Notes: generated by a model not told the origin, from the sequence alone. A stretch of DNA of 64,000 bases from Guptibacillus hwajinpoensis (GCF_020524165.1 NZ_JAIVKU010000003.1:514135-578134), one strand, 5' to 3'; shown: positions 54,963 through 64,000, counted from the stretch's first letter. A program made the numbers and translations.

Positions 54963-55135
54963 AATTAGCTCCTCCTTTATACCATTATTATTGGTATAAA
55001 ATAAAAACAGTGTCGTGATTCCGGTTTGCGCACATTGTGTTTTCACACGCCTTCACCTCGACAGCCGGAGGGTACGCGGCGTACCTATTAAAAGGAACAC
55101 AATGAAATCGCAGCCCGTCACGCTGCTGCCCATTC
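54963..55135 (-). promoter_or_regulatory. structured 5' leader of rpsD, likely S4 autoregulatory RNA
   Basis: Reading on the minus strand, CATTGTGTT and AACACAATG (plus positions 55104-55096 and 55041-55033) form a long-range 9-bp stem. It encloses the hairpin GGTAC/GTACC (55085-55071). A separate GCAGC/GCTGC hairpin stands upstream of it. Bacillus rpsD leaders are known to bind S4 and block transcription completion. The pseudoknot was not traced here. Confidence 0.6.
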
Positions 55136-55251
55136 TTATTTTACACAAATGCAATTGTAACTCTTTCAGTTAAAGATGTCAACTTTAGTAGAAATTAAAT
55201 GAACATGAAGAACTGGCACGGACTGTAGTAATAATAAATACCTCTTCACCT

Positions 55252-55271
55252 TATAATTGAAAACGCTTACA
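55252..55271 (+). promoter_or_regulatory. TATAAT -10 and consensus cre upstream of the methionine lyase gene
   Basis: TATAAT at 55252-55257 is followed at once by TGAAAACGCTTACA (55258-55271), which fits the cre consensus TGWNANCGNTNWCA at every fixed position. CcpA bound there would cover the transcription start. The -35 is not clear. Confidence 0.65.
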
Positions 55272-55313
55272 ATGAAAGTGTAATGTGCGATTTTATAACA
55301 GGGGGTTATGACT

Positions 55314-56492
55314 TTGAAAGGAAAGCATCGCTTTGAAACAAAAACAATACATGATGGATACGAATCAAAATCACATCACAATAGTCTGGCATCACCGATC
55401 TACCAAACATCCACTTTTACATTTGAAACAGCTGAAGCAGGTGAAAAAAGGTTTGCTGGTGAGGAGCCTGGATACATTTATTCTAGATTAGGTAATCCTA
55501 CTGTTCGAATGTTGGAAGAGCGAATTGCTTCTCTTGAGAATGCGGAGGCAGGATTAGCTTTTGGTTCAGGCATGGCAGCTGTATCCGCGGTTCTTATGCA
55601 TCTTGTGAAGTCAGGGGACCATATTCTTTGCTCTGAAGGTGTGTATGGCTGTACATTTGGCTTACTTAAAATGATAGAAGAAAAGTTTGGGATCGAGCAT
55701 GACTTGCTTCCGCTCGATTCAATGGAACAAATCCAACAGGCAATCCGTTCGAATACGAAAGTGATTTATATAGAGACACCCATTAATCCAACACTCAAAT
55801 TAATTGACTTAGAAATGATTTCTTCTGTTGCAAAGGAGAAAGGAATTAAGGTAGTGGTAGATAACACATTTTCAACACCCTATTTACAACGGCCATTGGA
55901 ATTTGGATGTGATATTGTTTTACACAGTGCTACCAAATACATTGGAGGCCATGGTGATGTAGTAGCAGGACTTGTCGTGAGTGATCAAGGGACGATTACT
56001 TCAATTGCAAAGAGTACGCAAAAAGATATCGGAGGCATTCTTTCTCCTTTTGATGCATGGTTGCTTCTTCGAGGATTAAAGACTCTCCCTATCCGGATGG
56101 ATCGTCACTGCGCGAATGCTAGAAGCGTAGTCGAAAAGTTGAATGAACATTCGGCAGTAACTAACGTGATGTATCCAGGGCAAGAAGAATCACCTTCTTT
56201 TTTGATTGCACAAAAGCAGATGAAAAGCCCGGGTGGATTAATAAGCTTTGAAATAAATGGTGGTAAACAGGAAGCGCAAAATTTTATGAATCACCTAAGA
56301 ATGATTAAAATTGCGGTTAGTCTTGGTGATGCAGAAACGTTAATTCAGCATCCGGCCACAATGACACACGCAGTTGTTCCTGAAGAAGAGAGGAAAAGAA
56401 TGGGAATTAGTGAATCGCTCATTCGTCTTTCGATTGGACTTGAAGCATGGGAAGACATTTGGGAGGATATCGAGCAAGCGCTTGAAAGATAA
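55314..56492 (+). CDS. megL: Cys/Met metabolism PLP enzyme, methionine gamma-lyase-like
   Basis: 392 aa fold-type I PLP enzyme. K208 in HSATKYIGG is the Schiff-base lysine and FGSGMAAVSAV binds PLP; SEGVYGCTFG carries the tyrosine and the cysteine position that help define methionine gamma-lyases. It would split methionine to methanethiol, ammonia and 2-oxobutyrate; a cystathionine gamma-lyase or related role is the alternative. TTG at 55314 stands 8 nt after GGGGG, whereas ATG at 55308 is only 2 nt from it. A cre upstream suggests repression by glucose. Confidence 0.8.
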   Translation: MKGKHRFETKTIHDGYESKSHHNSLASPIYQTSTFTFETAEAGEKRFAGEEPGYIYSRLGNPTVRMLEERIASLENAEAGLAFGSGMAAVSAVLMHLVKSGDHILCSEGVYGCTFGLLKMIEEKFGIEHDLLPLDSMEQIQQAIRSNTKVIYIETPINPTLKLIDLEMISSVAKEKGIKVVVDNTFSTPYLQRPLEFGCDIVLHSATKYIGGHGDVVAGLVVSDQGTITSIAKSTQKDIGGILSPFDAWLLLRGLKTLPIRMDRHCANARSVVEKLNEHSAVTNVMYPGQEESPSFLIAQKQMKSPGGLISFEINGGKQEAQNFMNHLRMIKIAVSLGDAETLIQHPATMTHAVVPEEERKRMGISESLIRLSIGLEAWEDIWEDIEQALER

Positions 56493-56493
56493 A

Positions 56494-56533
56494 AACAAAC
56501 GTCCGTTGGAATATTCCTCAACGGACGTTTGTT
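56494..56533. terminator. bidirectional terminator between megL and ytsP
   Basis: A perfect 15-bp stem AACAAACGTCCGTTG / CAACGGACGTTTGTT encloses 10 nt. Confidence 0.75.
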
Positions 56534-56570
56534 AATTTGGAGGTTTTTGTAAATGGATATAAACTTCCTT

Positions 56571-57056
56571 TTAGAGGTAATCTTGCAATGCTACAGTGAA
56601 TTTTTCTAAATACTCTTGATCTACTTCATCAAAGCGCCCCACTTTAGGGCTGTCGATATCAAGAACTCCAAGAAGGGTATCATTAGAAAACATAGGTACA
56701 ACTATTTCGGATTGAGATGCGGCATCACAGGCGATATGTCCAGGGAACTCATGAACATTTTCAATTCTCATGGTTTTGCCTTCTTTGGAGGCTGTACCGC
56801 ATACGCCTTTTCCATTTTGAATTCTGACACAAGCAGGTAGTCCCTGGAACGGGCCTAAAACAAGTTGATCGGATTCTTTTTCATATAAATAAAAACCAAC
56901 CCAGTTCACATCTGATAAAAACTGATTTAGTAAAGCAGAAGCATTTGCAAGATTAGCAAGCTGGTTCGTTTCGCCATCAAGCAACGCTCTTAATTGTTTA
57001 ATTACCATTTGATAGTCTTTTTCTCTCTTCCCTGAATAGGATTCGACTTCAAACAT
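56571..57056 (-). CDS. ytsP: free methionine-(R)-sulfoxide reductase (GAF domain, YtsP)
   Basis: 161 aa single GAF domain. Cysteines C76, C86 and C110 are spaced exactly like C84, C94 and C118 of the E. coli fRMsr, so it should reduce free methionine R-sulfoxide using a thiol donor. It is next to and convergent with the methionine-degrading enzyme. ATG follows AAGAGGTG. Confidence 0.88.
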   Translation of the reverse strand: MFEVESYSGKREKDYQMVIKQLRALLDGETNQLANLANASALLNQFLSDVNWVGFYLYEKESDQLVLGPFQGLPACVRIQNGKGVCGTASKEGKTMRIENVHEFPGHIACDAASQSEIVVPMFSNDTLLGVLDIDSPKVGRFDEVDQEYLEKFTVALQDYL

Positions 57057-57207
57057 GTCAAAACACCTCTTCCTTAACTCGAAATTATGAATATCATATC
57101 AAATTTTGCTGATTAATACACATATTTTGTCGTACGATAATTAAAGGGATAGACGGAGTATTAACGAATCAATTAGTTATGATCGAACTCTTTGGAGGTG
57201 GTTCCTA

Positions 57208-57861
57208 ATGAAACAGGATCGAGATACAGCATCGAAGCGAAGTGTCATCCAGGCCGCCATTCAACTCTTTAATACGAAAGGATTTCACGGTACTTCAGTT
57301 CGTGATATTGCGAGTAAAGCTGATGTGAACGTTGCATTGATCTCTTATTATTTTAATGGAAAAAAGGGATTAGCAGAGTTTTTGATGACTTCTTTTCTAG
57401 AGGGGTACGTAAGTGAGATCGAAATGGCTTATCAACAACTTGAGGGGCGTTCGGCGAAGTCCTGTTTAATTGAAGCAATTCACCGCGTGATGGAATATCA
57501 ATACTTGAATAGACAATTAGCTCGATTTGTACACCGAGAAATTACTTTCGATTCTGTTCTTGTTCGTGAAATCATGACCACTTATCTTTCGAAAGAAAAG
57601 TATTATTTCACGAGGATTTTTGAAGTGGGTTTTGCAAGAAAGGAATTTCGACCTCAACCAATTGATTACCTTGTGATGCAAATGAAAGGGATGCTTTCGA
57701 TGCCTTTTTTACATCCTCAATATATTCTTGAAGTGCATCACATTCAACCAAATGAACGTTATTTTATTGAAAAATATAACAAACAGTTAAATGAATGGAT
57801 TCAATTAACTGTTTGTAAGGACAAGAAGTGGGACGAGCGCCCGCTTGTTATGAATGGTTGA
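57208..57861 (+). CDS. refZ: TetR-type cell-division regulator RefZ
   Basis: 217 aa. The TetR helix-turn-helix (HGTSVRDIASKADVNVALISYYF) lies at about residues 23-50, followed by a helical ligand or dimer domain. RefZ (YttP) of B. subtilis binds motifs near the origin and influences FtsZ ring placement in sporulation. Its neighbours hisJ and ezrA match Bacillus. RBS TTTGGAGGTGG. The last 14 bp overlap the converging hisJ. Confidence 0.88.
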   Translation: MKQDRDTASKRSVIQAAIQLFNTKGFHGTSVRDIASKADVNVALISYYFNGKKGLAEFLMTSFLEGYVSEIEMAYQQLEGRSAKSCLIEAIHRVMEYQYLNRQLARFVHREITFDSVLVREIMTTYLSKEKYYFTRIFEVGFARKEFRPQPIDYLVMQMKGMLSMPFLHPQYILEVHHIQPNERYFIEKYNKQLNEWIQLTVCKDKKWDERPLVMNG

Positions 57862-58681
57862 ATATATTTGGCTTTTGGAGCAAATGAGTGATCAGCCGAT
57901 CTGCTCCCTGACCAATCCCTTTTGCACTATGGGCATCAGAGCCATAGACGAGAGGGATTTCTCGTTTTAACGCTTCTTGAACGACTTGATCGCTTGGATA
58001 AGGTTCGCCGCAAAGTGGCTTTACTGTTCCGGCACCATTATAGTCTAGGGAATAGCCCATCTCCTTAATCGCATCAAGGATACTTGTGATTTCTGTATTA
58101 AATTCATTTTTAAATGGATATTTTTTTTGGAATTTATTGACGAGAGTGATATGACCCATTCGTGTAGGTTTGAAATTTCCTAAATTTGAGTAAACGGACT
58201 TTAATACAGTTTCATAATATTTTTTATGAACCGTCTCAATCGATCCCAGCGAGTGAACCAAGTCATTAAAGGTTTCAGGACTATAGTCAACACAGGTATA
58301 TTCATCGCCTTGTTTAATAAAGTGGACAGAAAGAATAGCATCATCTAAATATGGGCCAATCGAATCGAGTAATTGTTTTGTATCTTCCTCATACCCTTCA
58401 ACATAATCGACTTCAAGTCCGCTATTAATTTCAATTAAGCCCCTATACTTTTCCTTCAGTTGTTGAATGGAATTAAAATAGCTATGGACAACTTCCCATT
58501 CCATTCCGCTGTCCTTATTTGGGACTGGATCAATGAATCTTTTTGGTAGAGGAGCGTGTTCTGTAAAGGTCATTCCTTTATAACCTGCTTGAAGTGCTGC
58601 TTCTACATACTCTTCTAATTGGTCGGTGGAACCATGTGGACAGAAAGGAGAGTGGATGTGACCATCATATGAAATACTCAT
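57848..58681 (-). CDS. hisJ: histidinol-phosphatase, PHP family
   Basis: 277 aa PHP-domain enzyme that removes phosphate in the eighth step of histidine synthesis. Metal-site motifs are DGHIHSPFCPHG near the N-terminus, FTEHAP and the C-terminal YGSDAHSAKGIG. No other his genes are nearby, as in Bacillus, where hisJ (ytvP) lies beside ezrA. RBS GAAAGAAGG. The 3' end overlaps refZ. Confidence 0.92.
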   Translation of the reverse strand: MSISYDGHIHSPFCPHGSTDQLEEYVEAALQAGYKGMTFTEHAPLPKRFIDPVPNKDSGMEWEVVHSYFNSIQQLKEKYRGLIEINSGLEVDYVEGYEEDTKQLLDSIGPYLDDAILSVHFIKQGDEYTCVDYSPETFNDLVHSLGSIETVHKKYYETVLKSVYSNLGNFKPTRMGHITLVNKFQKKYPFKNEFNTEITSILDAIKEMGYSLDYNGAGTVKPLCGEPYPSDQVVQEALKREIPLVYGSDAHSAKGIGQGADRLITHLLQKPNIFNHS

Positions 58682-58904
58682 TCTAAAGCACCTTCTTTCA
58701 AAAAATGAAAAAGTTTATAATATAATCAAGGATTTTAGATGTCGAATATTGAATTTATTTAGTCAAAGAGGTAATTACATGGTATCATAAAAACATTAAT
58801 GAATTTCCTACATATTTGTTTACAAACGATCTATATCTGATGATTTAGACTGCTTAATGAGCATGCATACATAAATTGATGATGTGGAAGAAGGGGTGCT
58901 TCCG

Positions 58905-60602
58905 TTGGAGTATATTGTCATTGCGATTATTTTACTAATTGCCGTCATATTATATGGCACTTTTGCTAGAAGGAAAATATACAATGAAATCGATCGACTA
59001 GAAGAATGGAAGATTGATATTTTGAATAGACCTGTAACTGATGAGATCTCGAAAGTGAAGGGATTAACGATGTCAGGTCAAACGGAAGAGAAATTTGAAA
59101 AGTGGCGGGAAGAGTGGGACGAAATCGTTGCAGTTAAACTTCCTAATCTAGAAGAACAGCTTATGGATACAGAAGAAGCTGCTGAGAAATATCGTTTTCG
59201 TAAAGCAAAAGCTACACTCGTTGAAACTCATGAACGGTTAGAGCAAATCGAGAAGCGAATTGAATTGATGTTGGAAGATATTAATGAATTAGTTTCAAGC
59301 GAAGAACAAAACCGAACGGATATCATCTCGGTACAAGAATTATTTAGAGAAGCAAAACAGCGTCTTCTGTCGCAGAATCGTTCTCTTGGAAAAGCTTTTC
59401 CAACCCTTGATACAGAGCTTGAAGAGCTGAAACAGAACCTTAAACATTATGAACAGTTGACAGAAGAAGGAAACTATCTTGAGGCAAGAAGCGTGTTAAT
59501 CGACATTCAAGAGCGATTAACGGCCGTTCAGGATAAAATCGCTATAACGCCAGAATTGATTGCCCTAGTTCATACGCAAATACCTTCTCAATTAAAGGAA
59601 CTTGAAGATGGAACTGCTGCAATGGCATCTGAAGGGTATGTTCTTGATCACTTAGAAATTCAGGATCATATTGATCAGGTAGAGTCAGATCTAATTCGGT
59701 GGGAATCATCGATTGAGAAAACTGAAGTCGAAAACATGAAATCAGAAATCGATACAGTACGAAGAAGCATTGAAGGTCTTTATGACCAATTAGAATCTGA
59801 GGTTGATGCAAGGCATCTTGTTACTGAGAAGGTAGAAGAATTAGAGCATGAGTTGTTCAAAACCAATTCACACCTTCAAGATTTACAGGAAGAAACGAAT
59901 GTGGTTCAACTAAGCTATCGGTTAGAGGAACAAGAACTAAATATGGTAAAAGATATTGAAATGAAAATTTCAGATATGCATATTCGATTTAATGCCGTTC
60001 AGGAAGCGGTGGAAGGCAATCAGCAGGCATATACGACACTAGCTGAAACAGTGCTCTCCCTGAAACAAGATCTTGCAACGATCGATCACGAAATGCAAAT
60101 TCAGAAAGAAAACTTGCATATGCTTAGGCGAGATGAATTGAAAGCACTTGAGACGATCAAAGACTTGAAGCGGAAGTTAATTGAGTCGAGAAGGATGATG
60201 AAATTAAGTAATTTACCAGGCATTCCTGAATCCTATCTCGATGGTTATGAATTAGCAGAGGATATCATTATTGAATTAAGCGAACGTCTTTCAGATGTCC
60301 CGCTTGATATTTATCAAATTAACGAAGTGCTAAGCGACGCAGAACGTGCAGTTGAACATAGCACAGAAATTACGAAGAAGCTTGTGGAAGACGCTGTTTT
60401 AACGGAACGATTAATCCAGTTTGGAAATCGTTATCGTGGAAAATATCGAAGTGTGGATGAATTGCTCCAAAAAGCAGAAGATCACTTTAGGAAATATGAA
60501 TATGATGATGCACTTTCCACTGCGGAAGCAGCCATTGAAAAAGTAGACCCACAGGTACTTCAATCTCTCAAAGAAGATGTAAGAGAACCTGTGAAATCTT
60601 AG
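58905..60602 (+). CDS. ezrA: septation ring formation regulator EzrA
   Basis: 565 aa. One N-terminal membrane helix (residues 3-19) is followed by a wholly coiled-coil spectrin-like cytosolic domain; EIDRLEEWKIDILNRPV and TGQTEEKFEKWREEWDEIV are strongly EzrA-like. EzrA binds FtsZ, prevents extra rings and couples division to wall enzymes. TTG at 58905 follows GGGGTG and gives the expected MEYIVIA start; the GTG at 58884 would add seven residues. Confidence 0.95.
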   Translation: MEYIVIAIILLIAVILYGTFARRKIYNEIDRLEEWKIDILNRPVTDEISKVKGLTMSGQTEEKFEKWREEWDEIVAVKLPNLEEQLMDTEEAAEKYRFRKAKATLVETHERLEQIEKRIELMLEDINELVSSEEQNRTDIISVQELFREAKQRLLSQNRSLGKAFPTLDTELEELKQNLKHYEQLTEEGNYLEARSVLIDIQERLTAVQDKIAITPELIALVHTQIPSQLKELEDGTAAMASEGYVLDHLEIQDHIDQVESDLIRWESSIEKTEVENMKSEIDTVRRSIEGLYDQLESEVDARHLVTEKVEELEHELFKTNSHLQDLQEETNVVQLSYRLEEQELNMVKDIEMKISDMHIRFNAVQEAVEGNQQAYTTLAETVLSLKQDLATIDHEMQIQKENLHMLRRDELKALETIKDLKRKLIESRRMMKLSNLPGIPESYLDGYELAEDIIIELSERLSDVPLDIYQINEVLSDAERAVEHSTEITKKLVEDAVLTERLIQFGNRYRGKYRSVDELLQKAEDHFRKYEYDDALSTAEAAIEKVDPQVLQSLKEDVREPVKS

Positions 60603-60629
60603 CTCTCCTTTCGAGGAGAGCTTTTTTTT
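60601..60629 (+). terminator. ezrA terminator
   Basis: AGCTCTCC and GGAGAGCT form an 8-bp stem around TTTCGA, followed by seven T; it starts within the stop. Confidence 0.85.
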
Positions 60630-60654
60630 AGCTTCACTTATATAAATAACAACG

Positions 60655-60685
60655 AAAAAACGCAGGCAACTTTGCCTGCGTTTTT
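60655..60685 (-). terminator. brnQ terminator
   Basis: AAAAACGCAGGCA and TGCCTGCGTTTTT form a 13-bp stem around ACTT, T-rich on the minus strand. Confidence 0.85.
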
Positions 60686-60688
60686 GAA

Positions 60689-62008
60689 TTACGATTTTCT
60701 GCTACCTGTTTTAGAGAGTAGAAGTCCAATTCCAGCTCCCACAAGAGCTGGAATAATCCACCCAACGCCTTCACTATAAAGAGGTAACGATGCCATCATT
60801 CCCATACCTGGTAGAACAATCCCCGCTCCTTCTAGAGCATTTGGGACACTTATGAAGATTGTTAAGATTATTGCTCCCCTATACACATAGTGGTGAAGAG
60901 GAAGGACATTATTAATAAATGTGAGGAAAATTAAGACAATGGCGATCGGATAAATGGCGATCAGAACAGGCAAAGTAAATGTAATTAGCTGTGTGAGACC
61001 GAGATTAGCGACCAATGTACTAAATAGAGTAACGATTAAAATGACTGTTTTATAAGAAAGTTTTGAATACGTTTTAGAAAAATATTCTCCGCACGCTGTT
61101 ACGAGACCAACTGATGTTGTTAAACAGGCGAAGGTAATTGCCGCGCCGAGTAAAAGGGTTCCGAATGTACCAAATAGGTAGCTTGCAATGCTGGATAAAA
61201 TTTCTCCTCCATTATTCGCAGAGCCGACAAGGGATGTACTTGTTGCACCGATGTACGCCAATGAAAGATAAATCGCTGTTAATCCAATTGCTGCCAAAAT
61301 GCCAGCTTTAAGAACAGCAATTGAAACGGTTTTACGATCAGAGATTCCTTTTGCGTTAACTGCTTGTATGACGACAATCCCGAATACAAGAGCTGCAATT
61401 GCGTCCATCGTAAGATATCCTTCAATAAAACCTTTAAAGAAAACGCCGCTTTCATAGTTGGGTGAAGGCGTTGATAAAGGCCCAGGAGGATTAATAAATG
61501 CTCCGATAATTAAACTACCTAGTACTAAAATCAACAGTGGAGTAAGTATTTTTCCAACGCGGTCTACTAATCGAGTAGGGTTTAATGACAACCAGAATGT
61601 TAATCCAAAAAAGATAAGCGTATAGAGAAACAACGGCAGGCCATTTACATTTGTTGATTCATTTAGAAATGGAACAATCCCAATTTCGAAAGCAACCGTT
61701 CCAGTACGTGGTATGCCAAAGAATGGGCCGATTGCCAGATAGAGAACCGCCGTAAATATAAGTCCAAAAAGTGGGTGGACTTTAGAAGCGATATCTCTCA
61801 AGCTTCCTCCTGTTAATCCAATTGCTGTTACGCCAAGAAGAGGGAGTCCTACGCCTGTAATAAGAAATCCAGCTGTCGCCGTCCAAACGTTTTCACCTGC
61901 AGAGTGTCCAAGCGCTGGAGGGAAGATCATATTTCCCGCTCCCAAGAAAAGCGCAAATAGCATTAATCCAATTGTGAATATGTCCTTATTAGATAATTTT
62001 AGTTTCAT
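60689..62008 (-). CDS. brnQ: branched-chain amino acid:cation symporter (BrnQ/BraB)
   Basis: 439 aa with about 12 membrane helices. It begins LSNKDIFTIGLMLFALFLGAG followed by NMIFPPALG, the LIVCS family signature. It imports leucine, isoleucine and valine with Na+ or H+. ATG at 62008 follows CAGGAGG. B. subtilis has braB at this place next to ezrA. A half CodY-like box (AATTTTC, 62043) lies upstream but is too weak to call. Confidence 0.92.
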   Translation of the reverse strand: MKLKLSNKDIFTIGLMLFALFLGAGNMIFPPALGHSAGENVWTATAGFLITGVGLPLLGVTAIGLTGGSLRDIASKVHPLFGLIFTAVLYLAIGPFFGIPRTGTVAFEIGIVPFLNESTNVNGLPLFLYTLIFFGLTFWLSLNPTRLVDRVGKILTPLLILVLGSLIIGAFINPPGPLSTPSPNYESGVFFKGFIEGYLTMDAIAALVFGIVVIQAVNAKGISDRKTVSIAVLKAGILAAIGLTAIYLSLAYIGATSTSLVGSANNGGEILSSIASYLFGTFGTLLLGAAITFACLTTSVGLVTACGEYFSKTYSKLSYKTVILIVTLFSTLVANLGLTQLITFTLPVLIAIYPIAIVLIFLTFINNVLPLHHYVYRGAIILTIFISVPNALEGAGIVLPGMGMMASLPLYSEGVGWIIPALVGAGIGLLLSKTGSRKS

Positions 62009-62291
62009 AATGGCCTCCTGAATCAACTGTTTAACATGTCCTAATTTTCGGACTTCATATTAACACAATTAGGCGGTGAATCATAACGTTTCTATGAATG
62101 ATTAATTATTCTGACTATTTATCTCCTTTTAATATAGGGGATAACAATGTTTTGGTAATATCCCCCATGGCAGAACGCCTTGCAAATAAACGAATTCTCT
62201 CTCCTTAAGTTGGAATAATTGATTTGGTAATTGCTATAACCTATGGTAGGATTATTAGTTGGAAATAAAAGATGACTGAAGGTGTCATAAT

Positions 62292-63431
62292 ATGATTTAT
62301 TTGGATAATAGTGCTACTACGAAACCTTATGAAGAAGCACTTGTTGCTTTTCGCACAGCTTCTGAAAAGTTCTTTGCAAATCCTTCTTCTCTTCATCGAA
62401 AAGGGGGGGAGGCGGAAAGACTTCTTCGTCAAGCAAGGTCAAGCATTGCAGATTTGTTGCATGTTAAAATAAATGAAATCATCTTTACATCGGGTGGAAC
62501 TGAAAGTAATAACCTCGCAATTAAAGGGACAGCGTTACAGTATTTGAATCAGGGGAAACATCTGATCACTAGCAGTATTGAGCACGCGTCTACCTTAGAG
62601 GCATTTCGACAACTGGAATCACTTGGGTTTAAAGTAACTTACCTAGCTGTTGATCAAGAGGGGAAGATTTCTTTAGACGAGCTAGAAGCTGCACTTACTT
62701 CCGATACGATTCTTGTTTCGATTATGCATGTGAATAATGAGTTAGGATCGATTCAACCGATTAAAGAGATCGGACAGGTAATAAAGCAGAAATCACGTGC
62801 GCTTTTTCACATTGATGATGTCCAAGGTATTGGAAAAATTCCGCTCGATTTCGATGGCGTTAATGCTGACTTAGTTTCATACTCAGCCCATAAGTTTCAC
62901 GGGTTAAAAGGCAATGGTTTACTCATTAAGCGAGAGAAACTTGTCTTATTTCCACTCCTCTCAGGTGGAGGGCAGGAACAGGAGATTCGTTCAGGAACGG
63001 AAAATGGTCCAGGTATTGTTGCAATGGCAAAGGCGCTTCGCTTGTATTTAAATAAAGCAAAAGTTCATAAAGACACACTAGAAATGCTAAGAAGGGAATT
63101 GTTTGAAGATCTATCAAAAGTAGATGGAGTCGAGTTAAATAGTACTCTCTTTGGTGCACCGCATATCGTGAATTTTTCCGTCCCCGGTGTTAAACCAGAA
63201 GTACTCATTCATACCCTCGAGGAAAAAGATATTTATGTTTCGACACGTTCAGCGTGTTCATCAAAAACCGCCGAAGCAAGCCATGTCTTAACAGCGGCTG
63301 GTCTATCCGAAATACGAGCAAAATCTGCCATTCGAATTAGTCTTTCATTTGAAACGACAAAAGATCAAATCGACCTGTTTCTTAAAGAATTGAAAACGGC
63401 AGTACCAAAACTAAAACAAATAATGAGGTAA
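62292..63431 (+). CDS. nifZ: cysteine desulfurase (NifS/IscS-type, partner of ThiI)
   Basis: 379 aa fold-type I PLP enzyme. K201 in SAHKFHG binds PLP, and C322 in STRSACSS should carry the persulfide. It takes sulfur from cysteine and hands it on. Together with thiI, which starts 5 nt later, it forms the dedicated 4-thiouridine pair known in Bacillus as NifZ-ThiI. ATG follows GAAGGTG. Confidence 0.92.
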   Translation: MIYLDNSATTKPYEEALVAFRTASEKFFANPSSLHRKGGEAERLLRQARSSIADLLHVKINEIIFTSGGTESNNLAIKGTALQYLNQGKHLITSSIEHASTLEAFRQLESLGFKVTYLAVDQEGKISLDELEAALTSDTILVSIMHVNNELGSIQPIKEIGQVIKQKSRALFHIDDVQGIGKIPLDFDGVNADLVSYSAHKFHGLKGNGLLIKREKLVLFPLLSGGGQEQEIRSGTENGPGIVAMAKALRLYLNKAKVHKDTLEMLRRELFEDLSKVDGVELNSTLFGAPHIVNFSVPGVKPEVLIHTLEEKDIYVSTRSACSSKTAEASHVLTAAGLSEIRAKSAIRISLSFETTKDQIDLFLKELKTAVPKLKQIMR

Positions 63432-63436
63432 TCGCT

Positions 63437-64000
63437 ATGTATGATCATATCATTCTTCGCTACGGTGAAATTTCTCTAAAAGGAAAAAACAGAAAAGGCT
63501 TTATTACATCTTTGAAAAAAAGAGTGAAGCAAGTATTGTCAGATTACCCGGCAATTGAAGTACATCAATCTTTTGATCGGATGATTGTAAAACTTAATGG
63601 TGAAGACCCAGAACCAATTCTAAAGAAACTTAAAACAATTTTTGGAATTCATTCTTTAAGTATTGCCATTAAAACAGAACACGACCTAAACTTAATTAAA
63701 GAAAAAGCATTACAGCTAGTAAAAGATCAAATGGGCAACGCGAGCATGACATTTAAGGTTACGGTTAGAAGACCTTTCAAACAGTTTCCACACCGTTCCC
63801 AGGATATGAACCGAGATATAGGTGGATATGTACTTAGTCACACAGAGAAATTGACTGTGGACGTCCACAATCCTGATATGGAATTGAAAGTAGAAGTGAA
63901 GCAGGACGGCACTTATCTAAGTTGCAACAATTCTGAAGGTGCAGGGGGTCTACCTACTGTGCAAGAGAATAAGGTCATGTTAATGTTATCCGGTGGTATT
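63437..64000 (+). CDS. thiI: tRNA 4-thiouridine synthase ThiI, 3'-truncated
   Basis: 188 residues visible of about 400. The start MYDHIILRYGEISLKGKNR is the ferredoxin-like domain of ThiI; a THUMP domain follows (about 60-165), and the PP-loop begins at the edge as LSGGI. It adenylates U8 of tRNA and inserts sulfur from the desulfurase encoded just upstream. The region before SGGI has GAGGLPT. RBS ATGAGGT. The PP-loop Asp and the rhodanese-like end, if any, are outside the window. Confidence 0.93.
   Translation, partial: MYDHIILRYGEISLKGKNRKGFITSLKKRVKQVLSDYPAIEVHQSFDRMIVKLNGEDPEPILKKLKTIFGIHSLSIAIKTEHDLNLIKEKALQLVKDQMGNASMTFKVTVRRPFKQFPHRSQDMNRDIGGYVLSHTEKLTVDVHNPDMELKVEVKQDGTYLSCNNSEGAGGLPTVQENKVMLMLSGGI

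Noticed and set aside
62042..62056. CodY-like box upstream of brnQ
   Set aside because: Only the left half (AATTTTC) matches; the right half fails at five or more positions.
1..64000. Search for mobile elements, phage genes, CRISPR arrays, defence or biosynthetic clusters
   Set aside because: No such gene or array was seen; gene order and composition look like uniform core chromosome.

Overview
The window is an ordinary core stretch of a Bacillaceae chromosome (low-GC Firmicute, Bacillus-like). The gene order closely follows the leuS to thiI region of Bacillus subtilis as I recall it, with a handful of local insertions. Genus and species cannot be fixed from this sequence. I saw no transposase, integrase, phage gene, CRISPR array, tRNA, rRNA, restriction system or recognisable defence cassette. 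The whole window reads as vertically inherited housekeeping DNA.

Layout. 1-6846: end of a tRNA-modifying methyltransferase (MnmM/YtqB), a small acidic protein, leuS behind a leucine T-box, a pair of rhodanese-like proteins, a lytic transglycosylase and a DEAD-box helicase. 6877-12619: flavoprotein YtfP, a MurJ/YtgP lipid II flippase, a collagen-like coat-type miniprotein, a DUF6884 protein, an RsuA-type pseudouridine synthase, a PRC-barrel protein and the small regulator YtzE. 12620-18296: a potassium channel, PepV, a cysteine synthase, ThpR and an LrgA/LrgB pair. 18390-29763: pullulanase AmyX, YtmP/YtzH, TrmB, YtnP lactonase, the fruRKA operon, proC, a secreted protein of unknown function and a YtzB-like protein. 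29927-38105: M42 aminopeptidase, a DUF84 phosphatase, YtoQ, an orphan PTS IIC protein, YtpP, YtpQ, YtpR and the SftA translocase. 38250-47493: nicotinate phosphoribosyltransferase, murC, ytxGHJ, aroA, ccpA and acuCBA. 47659-64000: acsA, a class A penicillin-binding protein, tyrS with its T-box, rpsD with its leader, a methionine gamma-lyase-like enzyme, YtsP, RefZ, HisJ, EzrA, a BrnQ carrier, a cysteine desulfurase and the start of thiI.

How the genes fit together. AcsA activates acetate and AcuA/AcuC are its lysine acetylase/deacetylase pair. CcpA lies beside them, and consensus cre boxes occur at fruRKA, proC and the methionine lyase. MurC, MurJ, the PBP and the transglycosylase serve the cell wall. 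EzrA, RefZ and SftA serve division. The desulfurase and ThiI form a sulfur relay for 4-thiouridine. YtxJ and YtpP are thiol proteins.

The best candidates for something not already described are small. They are an eight-copy TGA array with a 10-bp period over the fru promoter, a 58-codon reading frame broken by one stop beside ytzE, a collagen-like miniprotein with a sigma-K-like promoter, and a 31-residue membrane protein. I found no large undescribed system here.
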